From positions 1-26,790 of the forward strand of contig JBAZCI010000017.1 in the NCBI GenBank assembly GCA_041671025.1: a DNA stretch of 26,790 bases. Reading direction: 5' to 3'. Made by a program: the position numbers and the translations under genes. The notes beneath the pieces are model-generated. The model made no database searches. It worked only from the letters and a program-made list of their open reading frames with translations, and was not told the origin of the DNA. Positions 13,444 to 20,996 of the stretch are shown here, piece after piece. This DNA comes from JBAZCI01 sp041671025. Its GTDB lineage: Bacteria > Patescibacteriota > Patescibacteriia > UBA10025. How positions within the stretch are numbered: position 1 is the first letter of the stretch; the number at the start of each line of letters is the position of its first letter.

Positions 13444-14178
13444 ATGAAAAAGAAAAAGGCTCTTTCTACAAAAGAACCAATCACGATTGATGGTGTCGAG
13501 TATTATCGGCATGCAAACGGTGGAGGACTCGTAGCAAAAACCGCGCACGTAGCTAAGACTGCATTCGTTGGTCCTAACGCAAGAGTAGAAGAGTACGCTT
13601 ATGTGATCGGGCACGCATGCATACAAAACTCTGCAATCATATCAAAATATGCCAAAGTATACGGCCGTGCAAAAATCGGCGGTAATGCGCTCATCACCGA
13701 CAACGCTCATGTACACGGTAACGCAGTCGTATTTGGCAACGTCCGTATCTACGGGGATTGCATAGTGCGAGATCATGCATCCATTTCAGGGAATGCGCTT
13801 GTTGATGACGATGTTTGCGTCTCAGGCCACGCTCAAATATGGGGGAATGTCATACTTCGAGATCATGTTCAGGTAAAGAATTGGGCAGAAGTTGGAGATC
13901 GGGCGATTATTGAAGGCAGAGTAATCATCCGGGGACGAGCTCGCATTCGCGACAATGCCTTTATCACCGACAGCGCCATCATTTCCGGTGATGCCGTAGT
14001 ACGGGGTTTCGCGCGTATATGCGGGTGCGTCAAAGTACGAGGTAAGGCCGTTGCAGAAGGAAACGCCCAGATATTTAATCTGGTAGTCCTGTCGGGCATT
14101 GTTGTGGTTCTCGGTAACACAATACTCCGAGATAAACAACACCTCTTGAAAGGCGTCTACGGAAAAAGGGCAGCTTAG
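13444..14178 (+). CDS. Hexapeptide-repeat (left-handed beta-helix) protein
   Basis: A 244-residue protein made almost entirely of imperfect six-residue repeats of the [AVI]-x-[VI]-x-[GDN]-x type, for example ARVEEY AYVIGH, AKVYGR AKIGGN ALITDN AHVHGN AVVFGN VRIYGD. This predicts about a dozen coils of a left-handed beta-helix from residue 30 to 230. The N-terminus (ITIDGVEYYRHANGGGLV) resembles the entry segment of YdcK-like and phage hexapeptide proteins. No acetyltransferase catalytic loop is evident, so it may be structural or carbohydrate-binding rather than an enzyme. The basic N-terminus (MKKKKA) is not followed by a hydrophobic stretch, so no export signal. GGAGG precedes the ATG. It is one of only two plus-strand genes and sits among plus-strand structured terminators. 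Confidence 0.82.
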   Translation: MKKKKALSTKEPITIDGVEYYRHANGGGLVAKTAHVAKTAFVGPNARVEEYAYVIGHACIQNSAIISKYAKVYGRAKIGGNALITDNAHVHGNAVVFGNVRIYGDCIVRDHASISGNALVDDDVCVSGHAQIWGNVILRDHVQVKNWAEVGDRAIIEGRVIIRGRARIRDNAFITDSAIISGDAVVRGFARICGCVKVRGKAVAEGNAQIFNLVVLSGIVVVLGNTILRDKQHLLKGVYGKRAA

Positions 14179-14195
14179 TAATACTCATCCGTGAC

Positions 14196-14217
14196 TATGC
14201 CGGCGTCAGACGGCATA
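14196..14217 (+). repeat. Hairpin downstream of the beta-helix gene
   Basis: TATGCCG / CGGCATA, a perfect 7-bp stem around GCGTCAGA, 17 nt after the stop and before the two-tier terminator. Confidence 0.45.
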
Positions 14218-14227
14218 TCTCACCTCA

Positions 14228-14288
14228 CCCCCGACTCATCTTCCGATTCTTGAAATTTCACTACGGAAGCATGATAGGGGGATTTTTT
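14228..14288 (+). terminator. Two-tier terminator of the beta-helix gene
   Basis: Outer CCCCC / GGGGG, internal loop GACTCAT / CATGATA, inner CTTCCG / CGGAAG, apex with a TGAAATTTCA palindrome, then ATTTTTT. It has the same design as the elements ending at 12439, 14504 and 14694. Confidence 0.8.
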
Positions 14289-14332
14289 ATCTGGAAAATT
14301 ATTCAATACAGGTGTACACTTATAGTATAGAT

Positions 14333-14504
14333 ATTTTTGGTTTTGCCCTTTTGAACTCACATATTGCCGCCATCAATAAGGCGTGGCGCCAATGTAGCGA
14401 GCATCTTTAGCTCCTTGAACTTTGAGCTGAAGACCGTGTCCCCCACTCACTTCACCGCCAATACCCCCCCCGTAACTGACTTGTGAAGTAGTGGGGATTT
14501 TTTT
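14333..14504 (+). ncRNA. Candidate plus-strand structured RNA
   Basis: Part of a 538-bp stretch without genes. A 9-bp hairpin CTTTAGCTC / GAGCTGAAG (one G-U pair, 14405-14432) is followed by a two-tier terminator: CCCCACT / AGTGGGG outside, CTTCAC / GTGAAG inside, an apex with eight consecutive Cs (14464-14471), then seven Ts. A TATAGT/TATAGA -10-like box lies at 14321-14331 but no good -35 is seen, so the 5' end is uncertain. Confidence 0.4.
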
Positions 14505-14523
14505 GCATACTCCCGCCCCACGC

Positions 14524-14552
14524 TTGCGCATACGTCCCTCACCGTGTAGACT
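14524..14552 (+). promoter_or_regulatory. Possible promoter of the third structured RNA
   Basis: -35 TTGCGC (14524-14529), 17 bp, -10 TAGACT (14547-14552), predicted start about 14559. Confidence 0.45.
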
Positions 14553-14558
14553 GACTTC

Positions 14559-14694
14559 CAATGTTGATTCTGTTCTTTTTCGGAAAAAATCCATCAGAAA
14601 AATGCGTGTAGAGCATATACCCCCCGTTTGTTTTTCGACAAGTTAAATTGTCCGCAAAACCAACTTGCTTGATCGAAGTAGCGGGGGGTTTTTT
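14559..14694 (+). ncRNA. Candidate plus-strand structured RNA of about 136 nt
   Basis: A short 5' hairpin (TTCTG / CAGAA enclosing TTTTT / AAAAA) is followed by a two-tier terminator: CCCCCCG (14620-14626) with CGGGGGG (14682-14688), inner TTCGA / TCGAA and CAAGTT / AACTTG, then six Ts. No reading frame is present. Its end converges on the stop of the beta-propeller gene 22 bp away. Confidence 0.45.
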
Positions 14695-14716
14695 ATTCAA
14701 TTGTCCGTGAAATCTT

Positions 14717-15856
14717 CTATATCTTCCCCTCAAACCACCCGATAATACTTACACTTGATCCGGTCGAGGGAGTGGAGAGGACCTGTTTCAGTGTTTGCTC
14801 GGCAATGTCATAGTAAAACACTCGAAGGAGCCCGCCCGACTCATCGATGGCGGTAAATGCAAACTTGTCCGCATCCCATGGAACTGATTTGTCGTCAATG
14901 ATGTATCCATGCGTCAATTGAGTTTCCTTTTGCTGGGCAATATCATACATCCAGAGATCAGCGTTGAGATCGGTAAACGGAATATGCGTACCCGCGGGAT
15001 TAACGGTGAGCGTGGTGTGTACTTCATTTTGAGTAAGCGGCAGTTTAGTTATTTCATTTTTGCCGATATCAAAACGAATGATTTCTTTAGGTCCTTTTTC
15101 AATAAAAAAATCAAGTTGCGTATTATCTACGCCATATGCAATTTCATTGTCATCGATTGAAATCAGCACCATGCCATAGTCATCCACCTGTGCATATGGT
15201 GTCAACGTAAGCGTAGAAATATCCAGCCGGCTGAGATGTGAAAAATATCCCTCCGTATCTGCGACCAGACGCATGTACAGATACGACTCATCCGCTGACC
15301 ACCGCAAGGGCATATAATATGCGACCGGGGACGGGAGCGGAACTTCATTGAGAGATGACCGTTCGTCTCCTGTGGCCATCGTGCGTATAACAAATTGCAG
15401 TTTCCCGGTATGCTCATCCAAACGGTTGAATGCGGCGTATGTCCCCTGCGGTGAAAGTAAAAAACTGTTATAGCTCACCGCAAACGGCAAAAGTTCTTTC
15501 TGCCCCTGAAGATTCACGGAATACACCTCATCATTCATCTGCGACAGACGGTATCCGAGAAACCTGTCTTTGGTATACTTTTCAAATAGCGGGAAACCAT
15601 AGTACCGATCAGGCGTCTGCCGGTATGCGATCTGCAACTCGTCCAGTAAAGGATCGTATTCCCAGACGTTTGTTTCATTTTCCTTCGTAACGGCAAAAAG
15701 AAGAACTGACGTCGTACGGACATCAGTGTATAATGCGGTATTGGTATTCTCAATGCTTGGAGCCTGAGCTTCTTCACTACGCATGAACACAACCATCCCG
15801 GCAATAGCCAGGAGGCTCACTCCAATTGTCGCCAGGTTATATCGCGCACGCACCAT
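14717..15856 (-). CDS. Membrane-anchored beta-propeller (TolB/WD40-like) protein
   Basis: A 379-residue protein with one N-terminal membrane anchor (NLATIGVSLLAIAGMVVFM, about 7-26), then an extracytoplasmic domain. Repeated blade-like units have a polar turn and an aromatic strand, for example NVWEYDPLLDELQIAY, SFLLSPQGTYAAFNRLDEHTGKLQFVI, LRWSADESYLYMRL, ADLWMYDIAQQKETQLTHGY and DKFAFTAIDESGGLLRVFYYDI. SPQGTYAAF, SADESYLY and NPAGTHIPF are the WSPDGxxI-type motifs of TolB-like propellers. No catalytic residues are identifiable; it probably acts in binding or scaffolding at the cell surface. The -10 box TACAAT sits 7 nt before the ATG, so the message is predicted to be leaderless. It is monocistronic. 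Confidence 0.82.
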   Translation of the reverse strand: MVRARYNLATIGVSLLAIAGMVVFMRSEEAQAPSIENTNTALYTDVRTTSVLLFAVTKENETNVWEYDPLLDELQIAYRQTPDRYYGFPLFEKYTKDRFLGYRLSQMNDEVYSVNLQGQKELLPFAVSYNSFLLSPQGTYAAFNRLDEHTGKLQFVIRTMATGDERSSLNEVPLPSPVAYYMPLRWSADESYLYMRLVADTEGYFSHLSRLDISTLTLTPYAQVDDYGMVLISIDDNEIAYGVDNTQLDFFIEKGPKEIIRFDIGKNEITKLPLTQNEVHTTLTVNPAGTHIPFTDLNADLWMYDIAQQKETQLTHGYIIDDKSVPWDADKFAFTAIDESGGLLRVFYYDIAEQTLKQVLSTPSTGSSVSIIGWFEGKI

Positions 15857-15862
15857 AACGAT

Positions 15863-15868
15863 ATTGTA
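15863..15868 (-). promoter_or_regulatory. -10 box of the beta-propeller gene, leaderless
   Basis: TACAAT on the minus strand. The +1 position falls on the A of the ATG at 15856. The -35 region is a weak T-run at the right distance. Confidence 0.5.
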
Positions 15869-15886
15869 TCATAGGGGGTAAAAAAT

Positions 15887-15917
15887 AAAAAAAGCGCTGG
15901 AAAATTCCTAACGCTTT
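15887..15917 (-). terminator. Rho-independent terminator of the HD-domain gene
   Basis: Minus strand: AAAGCG / CGCTTT outer stem with inner GGAA / TTCC, followed by a T-run. It lies 9 nt after the stop and just upstream of the beta-propeller promoter. Confidence 0.8.
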
Positions 15918-15925
15918 ATGTTCGA

Positions 15926-16645
15926 CTAGACGGATTTTGGCGGGTAAAAAACGGGGTCCAGCCGTTTCTTCACGGCGGCGCGTAGATAGGCCAAAAATTC
16001 ATCCGGGGGAAGATCGTGCTTGAGGGCAAATTGCTCGAGATACTGATAAAGCAGCTTTCTCAATACCGTAAATGTACTCGCGCTCAGGCGATAATAAGAG
16101 AACCCGGCTTTATCAATATTGGGGTACCTTCTCATGAGCCCCTGAATACGATCGTCAATGGAGACCAGTCCCTTGTCCTCACAGATACCGTCTGCAAGAA
16201 ATAACGCCTGTGCCATTTCATTGATCGCTCGCGGATTGTTCTCCAGCAGGCGCAATGCCATATGCTGTGTGTTCCCGACAAGTCCGGCAACACGTATTCC
16301 CCATGCTTGCATGAGATACAATTGCTGAATACGCGCCATTTCATCCAGCAATACGGGTGAACAACTGGAATTGGCAATTGCTTCGACTTCGTGCCGCTTC
16401 GCCACATCATGCAGCAGTGAGGCGGTAATTAAATCCCGAACGTCGGCGTTCCACTTATCTGCCGGCTGGCGGATAATGCACGCTTCTGCGCATGCGGCCA
16501 CTATCACGAGATGACGACGAAGCCCGATCCATTCCTGATCAGTTATGCCGTGCGCCTCCCATGCATTGAAAATTCCGACAAGTCGTTCATCAGCAACGTT
16601 TCCATCACCGAGCACATCGCTGAATGAGAGTAAATAGGGATCCAC
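15926..16645 (-). CDS. HD-domain metal-dependent phosphohydrolase-like protein
   Basis: A 239-residue HD-superfamily protein with the expected metal ligands: H45 (LRRHLVIVAACAEA), the H79-D80 pair (ITASLLHDVAKRHEVE) and a distal Asp, D152 (LFLADGICED). The helices in between fit an HD domain of the nucleotidase/HDIG type. The substrate (a nucleotide or cyclic nucleotide) cannot be named. There is no signal peptide, so it is cytoplasmic. It starts with GTG, supported by GGAGGAG just upstream. It is monocistronic with its own terminator; the neighbouring genes on both sides encode membrane-anchored proteins and offer no clear link. Confidence 0.82.
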   Translation of the reverse strand: MDPYLLSFSDVLGDGNVADERLVGIFNAWEAHGITDQEWIGLRRHLVIVAACAEACIIRQPADKWNADVRDLITASLLHDVAKRHEVEAIANSSCSPVLLDEMARIQQLYLMQAWGIRVAGLVGNTQHMALRLLENNPRAINEMAQALFLADGICEDKGLVSIDDRIQGLMRRYPNIDKAGFSYYRLSASTFTVLRKLLYQYLEQFALKHDLPPDEFLAYLRAAVKKRLDPVFYPPKSV

Positions 16646-16797
16646 TTCTCCTCCGATCTGTTAAGTACATCCATGTTTCTATTTATTTTTATTGTGTAGC
16701 TTACCCCGAAATAACGGAACAGACAAGAGAGACTTCTCTGGTCAAATAACATGTCGCCTATGAGAAATTTCAAGAATACGCTGACCAAAACGTTTAA

Positions 16798-16825
16798 AAA
16801 AAGCACTGGTCAAAAACCAATGCGT
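16798..16825 (-). terminator. Terminator overlapping the stop codon of the 188-residue protein gene
   Basis: Minus strand: GCATTGGT / ACCAGTGC (one mismatch) around TTTTG, then seven Ts. The 5' arm encodes the last residues (R-I-G-F) and the loop holds the stop. Confidence 0.75.
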
Positions 16826-17376
16826 GTTACTGGCGTCTTTTGCTTCGGCCTTGCAGCGTAATAATTAATCATGTTCGGCACTATCGGATTATTCAGTGCC
16901 ATTTCAGCATGCTTATTCTTCCCTCCATCATGAATCAGGCGGCCGTATCGTTTACTGGTCCCGTCTGTAACCGTGTCTCCCAGCGCGACAATGGCATAGG
17001 GCATGCTCGTGAGCGGATCGATCGTGTGTACGCCGCATATCTCCGGTAGCGTTGCCGGCTCCATATCCTCATCATCAAAAAATTTGAGTATGGTGTCGAC
17101 GCTCATCCCGGGATCCTTCGGCCGATAGAAGGTGATCCAGTGTTGTCCACCTGCCAAGACGCCGGGAGCCTTCAGCTGTTCCAACGATCTTTCAGATGGA
17201 GATGAAACCGTGTACCCGTTCTTGATCAGCTGATCGAGGACCGGGGTTTGCCCGTCAACATCGACAATACGCGTCTCCTCATCTTTCATGTCGATCATGC
17301 CGCCGGAATACATGATCTTTAACGTCAGCATGATGACAAAAAATAGGGCACCAAGAATCACTTTCCCAGTAGTCAT
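16810..17376 (-). CDS. Membrane-anchored protein of unknown function (188 residues)
   Basis: No family recognised. An N-terminal membrane anchor (KVILGALFFVIMLTLKIMYSGG, about 5-26) is followed by an extracytoplasmic alpha/beta-looking domain. Noticeable stretches are VLDQLIKNGYTVSSPSE, GGQHWITFYRPKDPGMSVDTILKFFDDEDMEP, and a C-terminal part with PYAIVALGDTVTDGTSKRYGRLIHDGGKNKHAEM, which contains His and Lys residues but no known catalytic motif. The ATG has GAGGAG 6 nt upstream. A candidate promoter (TTGACA, 17 bp, TAGGGT) is present about 100 nt upstream. It is flanked by other single-anchor exported proteins, so a cell-envelope role is likely but not demonstrated. Confidence 0.7.
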   Translation of the reverse strand: MTTGKVILGALFFVIMLTLKIMYSGGMIDMKDEETRIVDVDGQTPVLDQLIKNGYTVSSPSERSLEQLKAPGVLAGGQHWITFYRPKDPGMSVDTILKFFDDEDMEPATLPEICGVHTIDPLTSMPYAIVALGDTVTDGTSKRYGRLIHDGGKNKHAEMALNNPIVPNMINYYAARPKQKTPVTRIGF

Positions 17377-17496
17377 AGAATACTCCTCTCTTGCTCAGTG
17401 TATGTACAGACTATAATGATCAATTTCATGTTGACCCTACCAAGGGAAAAAGATGTTGTCAATGAAATGTGCGCAATTCAAAAAAAGCACTGACCG

Positions 17497-18417
17497 TTAC
17501 TCAAAATAATACATCGTAATATAACTTGTCACCTCAGGAAGCGCATAGTCACCGGTAATATCAGCGCCGGTCAGCGATGACACAACCTGATGCGCTGATG
17601 AATGGCGATCCTGTAAAAAGGCAAATAATACCTGAACGGTCGGAATTGAATCAACATACAAACTGCTCGCCTCCTGTATGTTTAGGCTTTCCAGTAACGG
17701 AATATTAACCTGATTTTGACGCTGTGCTTCGTTGTGATCTACATAATGAGCGAAATCAACGCTTGCAAGCACAAGCGCGTCAGTCGGCAATATTTCAGCA
17801 AGAAGTTGCCCGAGTCGTACGGCGTCATTTGGCGATACACCCGATTTGAGCGTAATCGGGACAAATGTGGTGCGGGGAAAACTTCGTCTAATAAATGCGA
17901 CTTCTGCGGAAATCGAGTGTTCGACAGAAAAAAGCCGCTCATCGATACCAACCAGTTTCGATTGTTCAAGTGCATCAACGACGCCCGGTGCGGGCGGAAG
18001 TATACCGTATGGCGTTTCCCAATTTCCACGCGATGTTGTGATCGTATGTGCACTTCGATCCAAATGATCCGGACCGATAACAACGACAACCGGGGGTGAT
18101 TGCCGGGATTCTATACCCTGAAAAAAACCTGCAATAACATGAGATGCTAACAGATGATGCGGGATGATACCGCCAATGACTTTCTTCGACGGGATAACGG
18201 GGTTATTTGATGTATACGCCCGGTCAAAAAAATCTTTTTCAAGAAAAAAAGACCTATGGATCGCCTCGCCATGATCAAAATCCGCAGATCCCGCCACAGA
18301 CTTTTTGTTATGCATATATATACCGAAACCGCCGGCAGTCAAGAGAGTGCCGGCGATTACTATGCACATGATTACCTTAATGTAACGCACCGCCCCATTC
18401 GACAACGCTGAAGCCAT
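17497..18417 (-). CDS. Membrane-anchored MEMO/AmmeMemoRadiSam B-like protein
   Basis: A 306-residue protein of the MEMO1 family (AmmeMemoRadiSam system protein B), related to extradiol-dioxygenase folds. Family metal-site motifs are in order: IIPHH (H87/H88), GPDH (H118), VEHSISAE (E166-H167) and SVDFAHY (D221, H224); the Cys of the human protein is replaced by Ala here. Unlike most bacterial members it has an N-terminal membrane anchor (IMCIVIAGTLLTAGGFGIY), placing the domain outside the membrane. No AMMECR1 or radical-SAM partner is nearby, so the three-part system is absent from this locus. The ATG at 18417 overlaps the upstream gene by 41 nt; an alternative ATG at 18369 has AAGG upstream and lies 7 nt after that gene's stop. 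Co-transcription with the KPVIYLYP protein is clear either way. Confidence 0.87.
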   Translation of the reverse strand: MASALSNGAVRYIKVIMCIVIAGTLLTAGGFGIYMHNKKSVAGSADFDHGEAIHRSFFLEKDFFDRAYTSNNPVIPSKKVIGGIIPHHLLASHVIAGFFQGIESRQSPPVVVVIGPDHLDRSAHTITTSRGNWETPYGILPPAPGVVDALEQSKLVGIDERLFSVEHSISAEVAFIRRSFPRTTFVPITLKSGVSPNDAVRLGQLLAEILPTDALVLASVDFAHYVDHNEAQRQNQVNIPLLESLNIQEASSLYVDSIPTVQVLFAFLQDRHSSAHQVVSSLTGADITGDYALPEVTSYITMYYFE

Positions 18418-20665
18418 GTCGGACTGGTGGTATTATCGGTAACGGCGCCGCAGGAATCGGGGCATCGAGACCACGATAATCCATGAAGACACGAATAATG
18501 GTATCCGGACGGGGCGTCACCGTAATGGGCGCGAGGGTATCGAACACAGCTTGATCGATGAACGTAATGAAATAATACGACCGATCCTGCATGCGTGGCA
18601 CCCAAAACTCTTTGAAATCTTCTGTTTCCTGCGCATTAAGCCCCAACTTACGGAGAGTGTCATCAAAAAATACCGCTACCTCCTCTTTCGCAATAACAAA
18701 TCCCCTGTCAGGCATCGTATAGTTAATGCCCTTCCCCTCCCAGAAAAGATACGGATAAGTCGCTCCATCGGCATAATCAAGTTTTCCATCGGGATGCGCG
18801 AACACATTCCATCCGCCCTCGGGATACACAGGGTCTGTGATGGAAAATCCTCCGTTTGGATTCACCTGAACATGTACGTTCATGCTTTGCTCCGGATAGA
18901 GATAAATGACGGGTTTTCCGCATTCAACCATGGGCAAAAAATTTGTTTGTTTAAAACGCACCCAGTGGCCAAACGGATCCTTCCAGTAAAAAAGCGGGTG
19001 AGACTGTACAAAAACATCATACTCAGATTTTTGTTCCTCTTGAGGAACATAGTAATTCCGGTATGTATCTTTCAACACCTGTGCGTCGTTATTTTTGTAT
19101 TCGTAAATTGTATCTCCGGTACTTGTTTTGCCGGTGCCCTGCAAAACGTCAACACCGCCGATTTGCTCATCGGTAAATATGGCATGACAGTTACTCGTTC
19201 CGCATCCGCCGGTTGGTTCATTGAAAGTATATTCTTTTGAATTCACCGAACCGTCCGTCCATGTGACCTGGGGAATAAAAGAATTTGATGAGGAAAAATA
19301 TTCCTGCGACTTAAAATCTTTCATGAATGTCGGCCTGAGATAATACAGCTTGACTATGCCGTCGGGACGTTCAATCAGATAACAGCCTGACGCCTCATGG
19401 AAATAGACCGTGACCCCGCCCGCGCTTTTGTATTGTTCTTTTGCGGACTGATAATAGCTCAGCATCCGGTTCACCTCAAAAGTTTCAGCGACAAGCTTTA
19501 CAGAAGAATTGGGAATGGCAATTTGATCGGGAATATCGAGATCCGGAACAGTAGAACCGACATCATAGACGAATTTTCCTGATAACGACATAAGATTACC
19601 TGAATACTTCTCCAGATAGATAAAGGTCAGCTCTTGCGGATCGTATACTACCCGGTACAGCGTTGCAAACATTACCGGCCCTTCTCCCCATTCTAGTATG
19701 TCCACCAGCTTATTCGTCGCATACCGGCCATTTGTAATGGTCCCCACGTCGTAATACGTCCGACGTACATACAAGGACCCTGATGCAGAATCAGCGTCTT
19801 GGGTAGTGATCTCGGGATCCACAAAATTAAGAGGCTGAGGATCGTCATTCCACGATACGCTCAGCGCATATCCCTGATTCGCACTCATTGACGTTGTCTC
19901 GCTCGTTTCAGGAATGGTTACCAGAGGCAACGGATCTATAAAATCAAAGCTTTTGAGTACCCGTTGGATGGCTTCACCATGTACACCCACCAGCTCAGTA
20001 GTTCCGGAAGATCCGGAAAAAATGATCTCATAGATTCGTTGTTCACCTGCAACAAACCCATAGAGCTGTCCATAGTCAGACGAAGCTACGGGAGTTAATA
20101 CCTGATATGTTTGTTTTCCTCTTGATTCTACAGGTTCACTTAACGCTTCTGGATTATTTTTTTGCTTCTCCTCCCTGAATTTTTCAACCCACTCGGCAAG
20201 TGTATCGTTACTTTCGTTTTTGTGATAAATCACGTTCATTGAGAGACGGATATTCGCTGCCGGACCCGCATATGTGGAAATAAGATAGTCTCCGTCTCTA
20301 AATCCCATGCCTGAGAAACTTTCCACCCAGTCAACGGGTACATCGAGAACGATGCCGTGATCCCCCTTTTGATAAGTGATTGAATGCCATATATCATTAG
20401 CTACAGTATCTGGTTCCGAATTAACCGGCGTTTCAGGCGTTGTATTGATGGGAGTATTAAGATTTGTGTCGACAGTATTCAAGTTTTGCTGCTGAGTCGA
20501 TGGAGAAGAATTTATCGTCGTCCCGGTATTTGTGTTATCCCGTTGGACAAAAAATTCATACGTCAGTCCCCCGCCCACGATAATAATAATGATTCCTGTT
20601 ATGATGAGCCATTTCGCACGACTAAATACCGAATTCTTTTGAGACTCGTCTTTTGGTGTTTCCAT
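18377..20665 (-). CDS. Large membrane-anchored surface protein with KPVIYLYP domain
   Basis: A 762-residue protein. A short charged cytoplasmic tail and one membrane helix (WLIITGIIIIIVGGGLTYEFFV) are followed by a Thr/Asn/Pro-rich spacer of about 55 residues (SSPSTQQQNLNTVDTNLNT...), then a PsbP/lipoprotein-like domain (about 90-240, VLDVPVDWVESFSG...), a beta-rich middle, and a C-terminal domain with ECGKPVIYLYPEQSMNVHVQVNPNGG. The KPVIYLYP module recurs in secreted or surface proteins of many bacteria, including CPR; its function is not established. Cysteines are rare and confined to the C-terminal half (GCYLIER, GGCGTSNC, ECGK), where DsbA-like activity could matter. A TTG at 20677 is also in frame; the ATG at 20665 fits the -10 box TATACT (20687-20682) with a 10-nt leader. 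The MEMO-like gene overlaps or follows its 3' end. Confidence 0.85.
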   Translation of the reverse strand: METPKDESQKNSVFSRAKWLIITGIIIIIVGGGLTYEFFVQRDNTNTGTTINSSPSTQQQNLNTVDTNLNTPINTTPETPVNSEPDTVANDIWHSITYQKGDHGIVLDVPVDWVESFSGMGFRDGDYLISTYAGPAANIRLSMNVIYHKNESNDTLAEWVEKFREEKQKNNPEALSEPVESRGKQTYQVLTPVASSDYGQLYGFVAGEQRIYEIIFSGSSGTTELVGVHGEAIQRVLKSFDFIDPLPLVTIPETSETTSMSANQGYALSVSWNDDPQPLNFVDPEITTQDADSASGSLYVRRTYYDVGTITNGRYATNKLVDILEWGEGPVMFATLYRVVYDPQELTFIYLEKYSGNLMSLSGKFVYDVGSTVPDLDIPDQIAIPNSSVKLVAETFEVNRMLSYYQSAKEQYKSAGGVTVYFHEASGCYLIERPDGIVKLYYLRPTFMKDFKSQEYFSSSNSFIPQVTWTDGSVNSKEYTFNEPTGGCGTSNCHAIFTDEQIGGVDVLQGTGKTSTGDTIYEYKNNDAQVLKDTYRNYYVPQEEQKSEYDVFVQSHPLFYWKDPFGHWVRFKQTNFLPMVECGKPVIYLYPEQSMNVHVQVNPNGGFSITDPVYPEGGWNVFAHPDGKLDYADGATYPYLFWEGKGINYTMPDRGFVIAKEEVAVFFDDTLRKLGLNAQETEDFKEFWVPRMQDRSYYFITFIDQAVFDTLAPITVTPRPDTIIRVFMDYRGLDAPIPAAPLPIIPPVRHGFSVVEWGGALH

Positions 20666-20936
20666 ATTTGTATTCAAAAATAGTATACATATATTCTAGC
20701 ACATAACGACGGCAGTGCTACAGCTTAAAAAGAATAAAAGCGCTCCTGACTTATCGACAAGTGGAAAGAGATATGCTCCGTTTTTGGCATGCATGCACGA
20801 TCTCTTCTGATTGGCTCATATTGCTATTATGCCCGCACTTTTGAAAAGATCCCCTCATAATGCAGGACGTTCAAACACACTTTTACTTTTCGAGTCGTGA
20901 GCACTCCAACCAGCAATATATACGATTCTTTTTTTC

Positions 20937-20977
20937 TTGTCATTGCGAGGTTGCCCAGCGGCGACCGAAGCAATCTC
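20937..20977. repeat. Dispersed imperfect palindromic repeat
   Basis: A 41-bp element starting TTGTCATTGCGAGG and ending GAAGCAATCTC, with ATTGC / GCAAT ends that can pair. A truncated copy lies at 2976-2995. It follows the last gene of the division cluster and may serve as its transcript end. The remaining part of the gap 20678-20996 shows nothing convincing. Confidence 0.55.
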
Positions 20978-20996
20978 TCTCTTGAATAGTAAAAAG

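Noticed and set aside
13822..14142. Minus-strand frames opposite the beta-helix gene
   Set aside because: They arise from the repeated codon pattern of the hexapeptide repeats on the other strand and lack start signals.
14196..14217. Near match to the Neisseria DNA uptake sequence (ATGCCGTCTGAC on the minus strand)
   Set aside because: One copy, 11 of 12 bases, explained by a simple hairpin; no evidence of an uptake system or further copies.
14228..14694. Integron attC-like sites (imperfect palindromes in a row)
   Set aside because: No RYYYAAC/GTTRRRY core sites, no cassette-sized genes between them, and each ends in a T-run typical of terminators.
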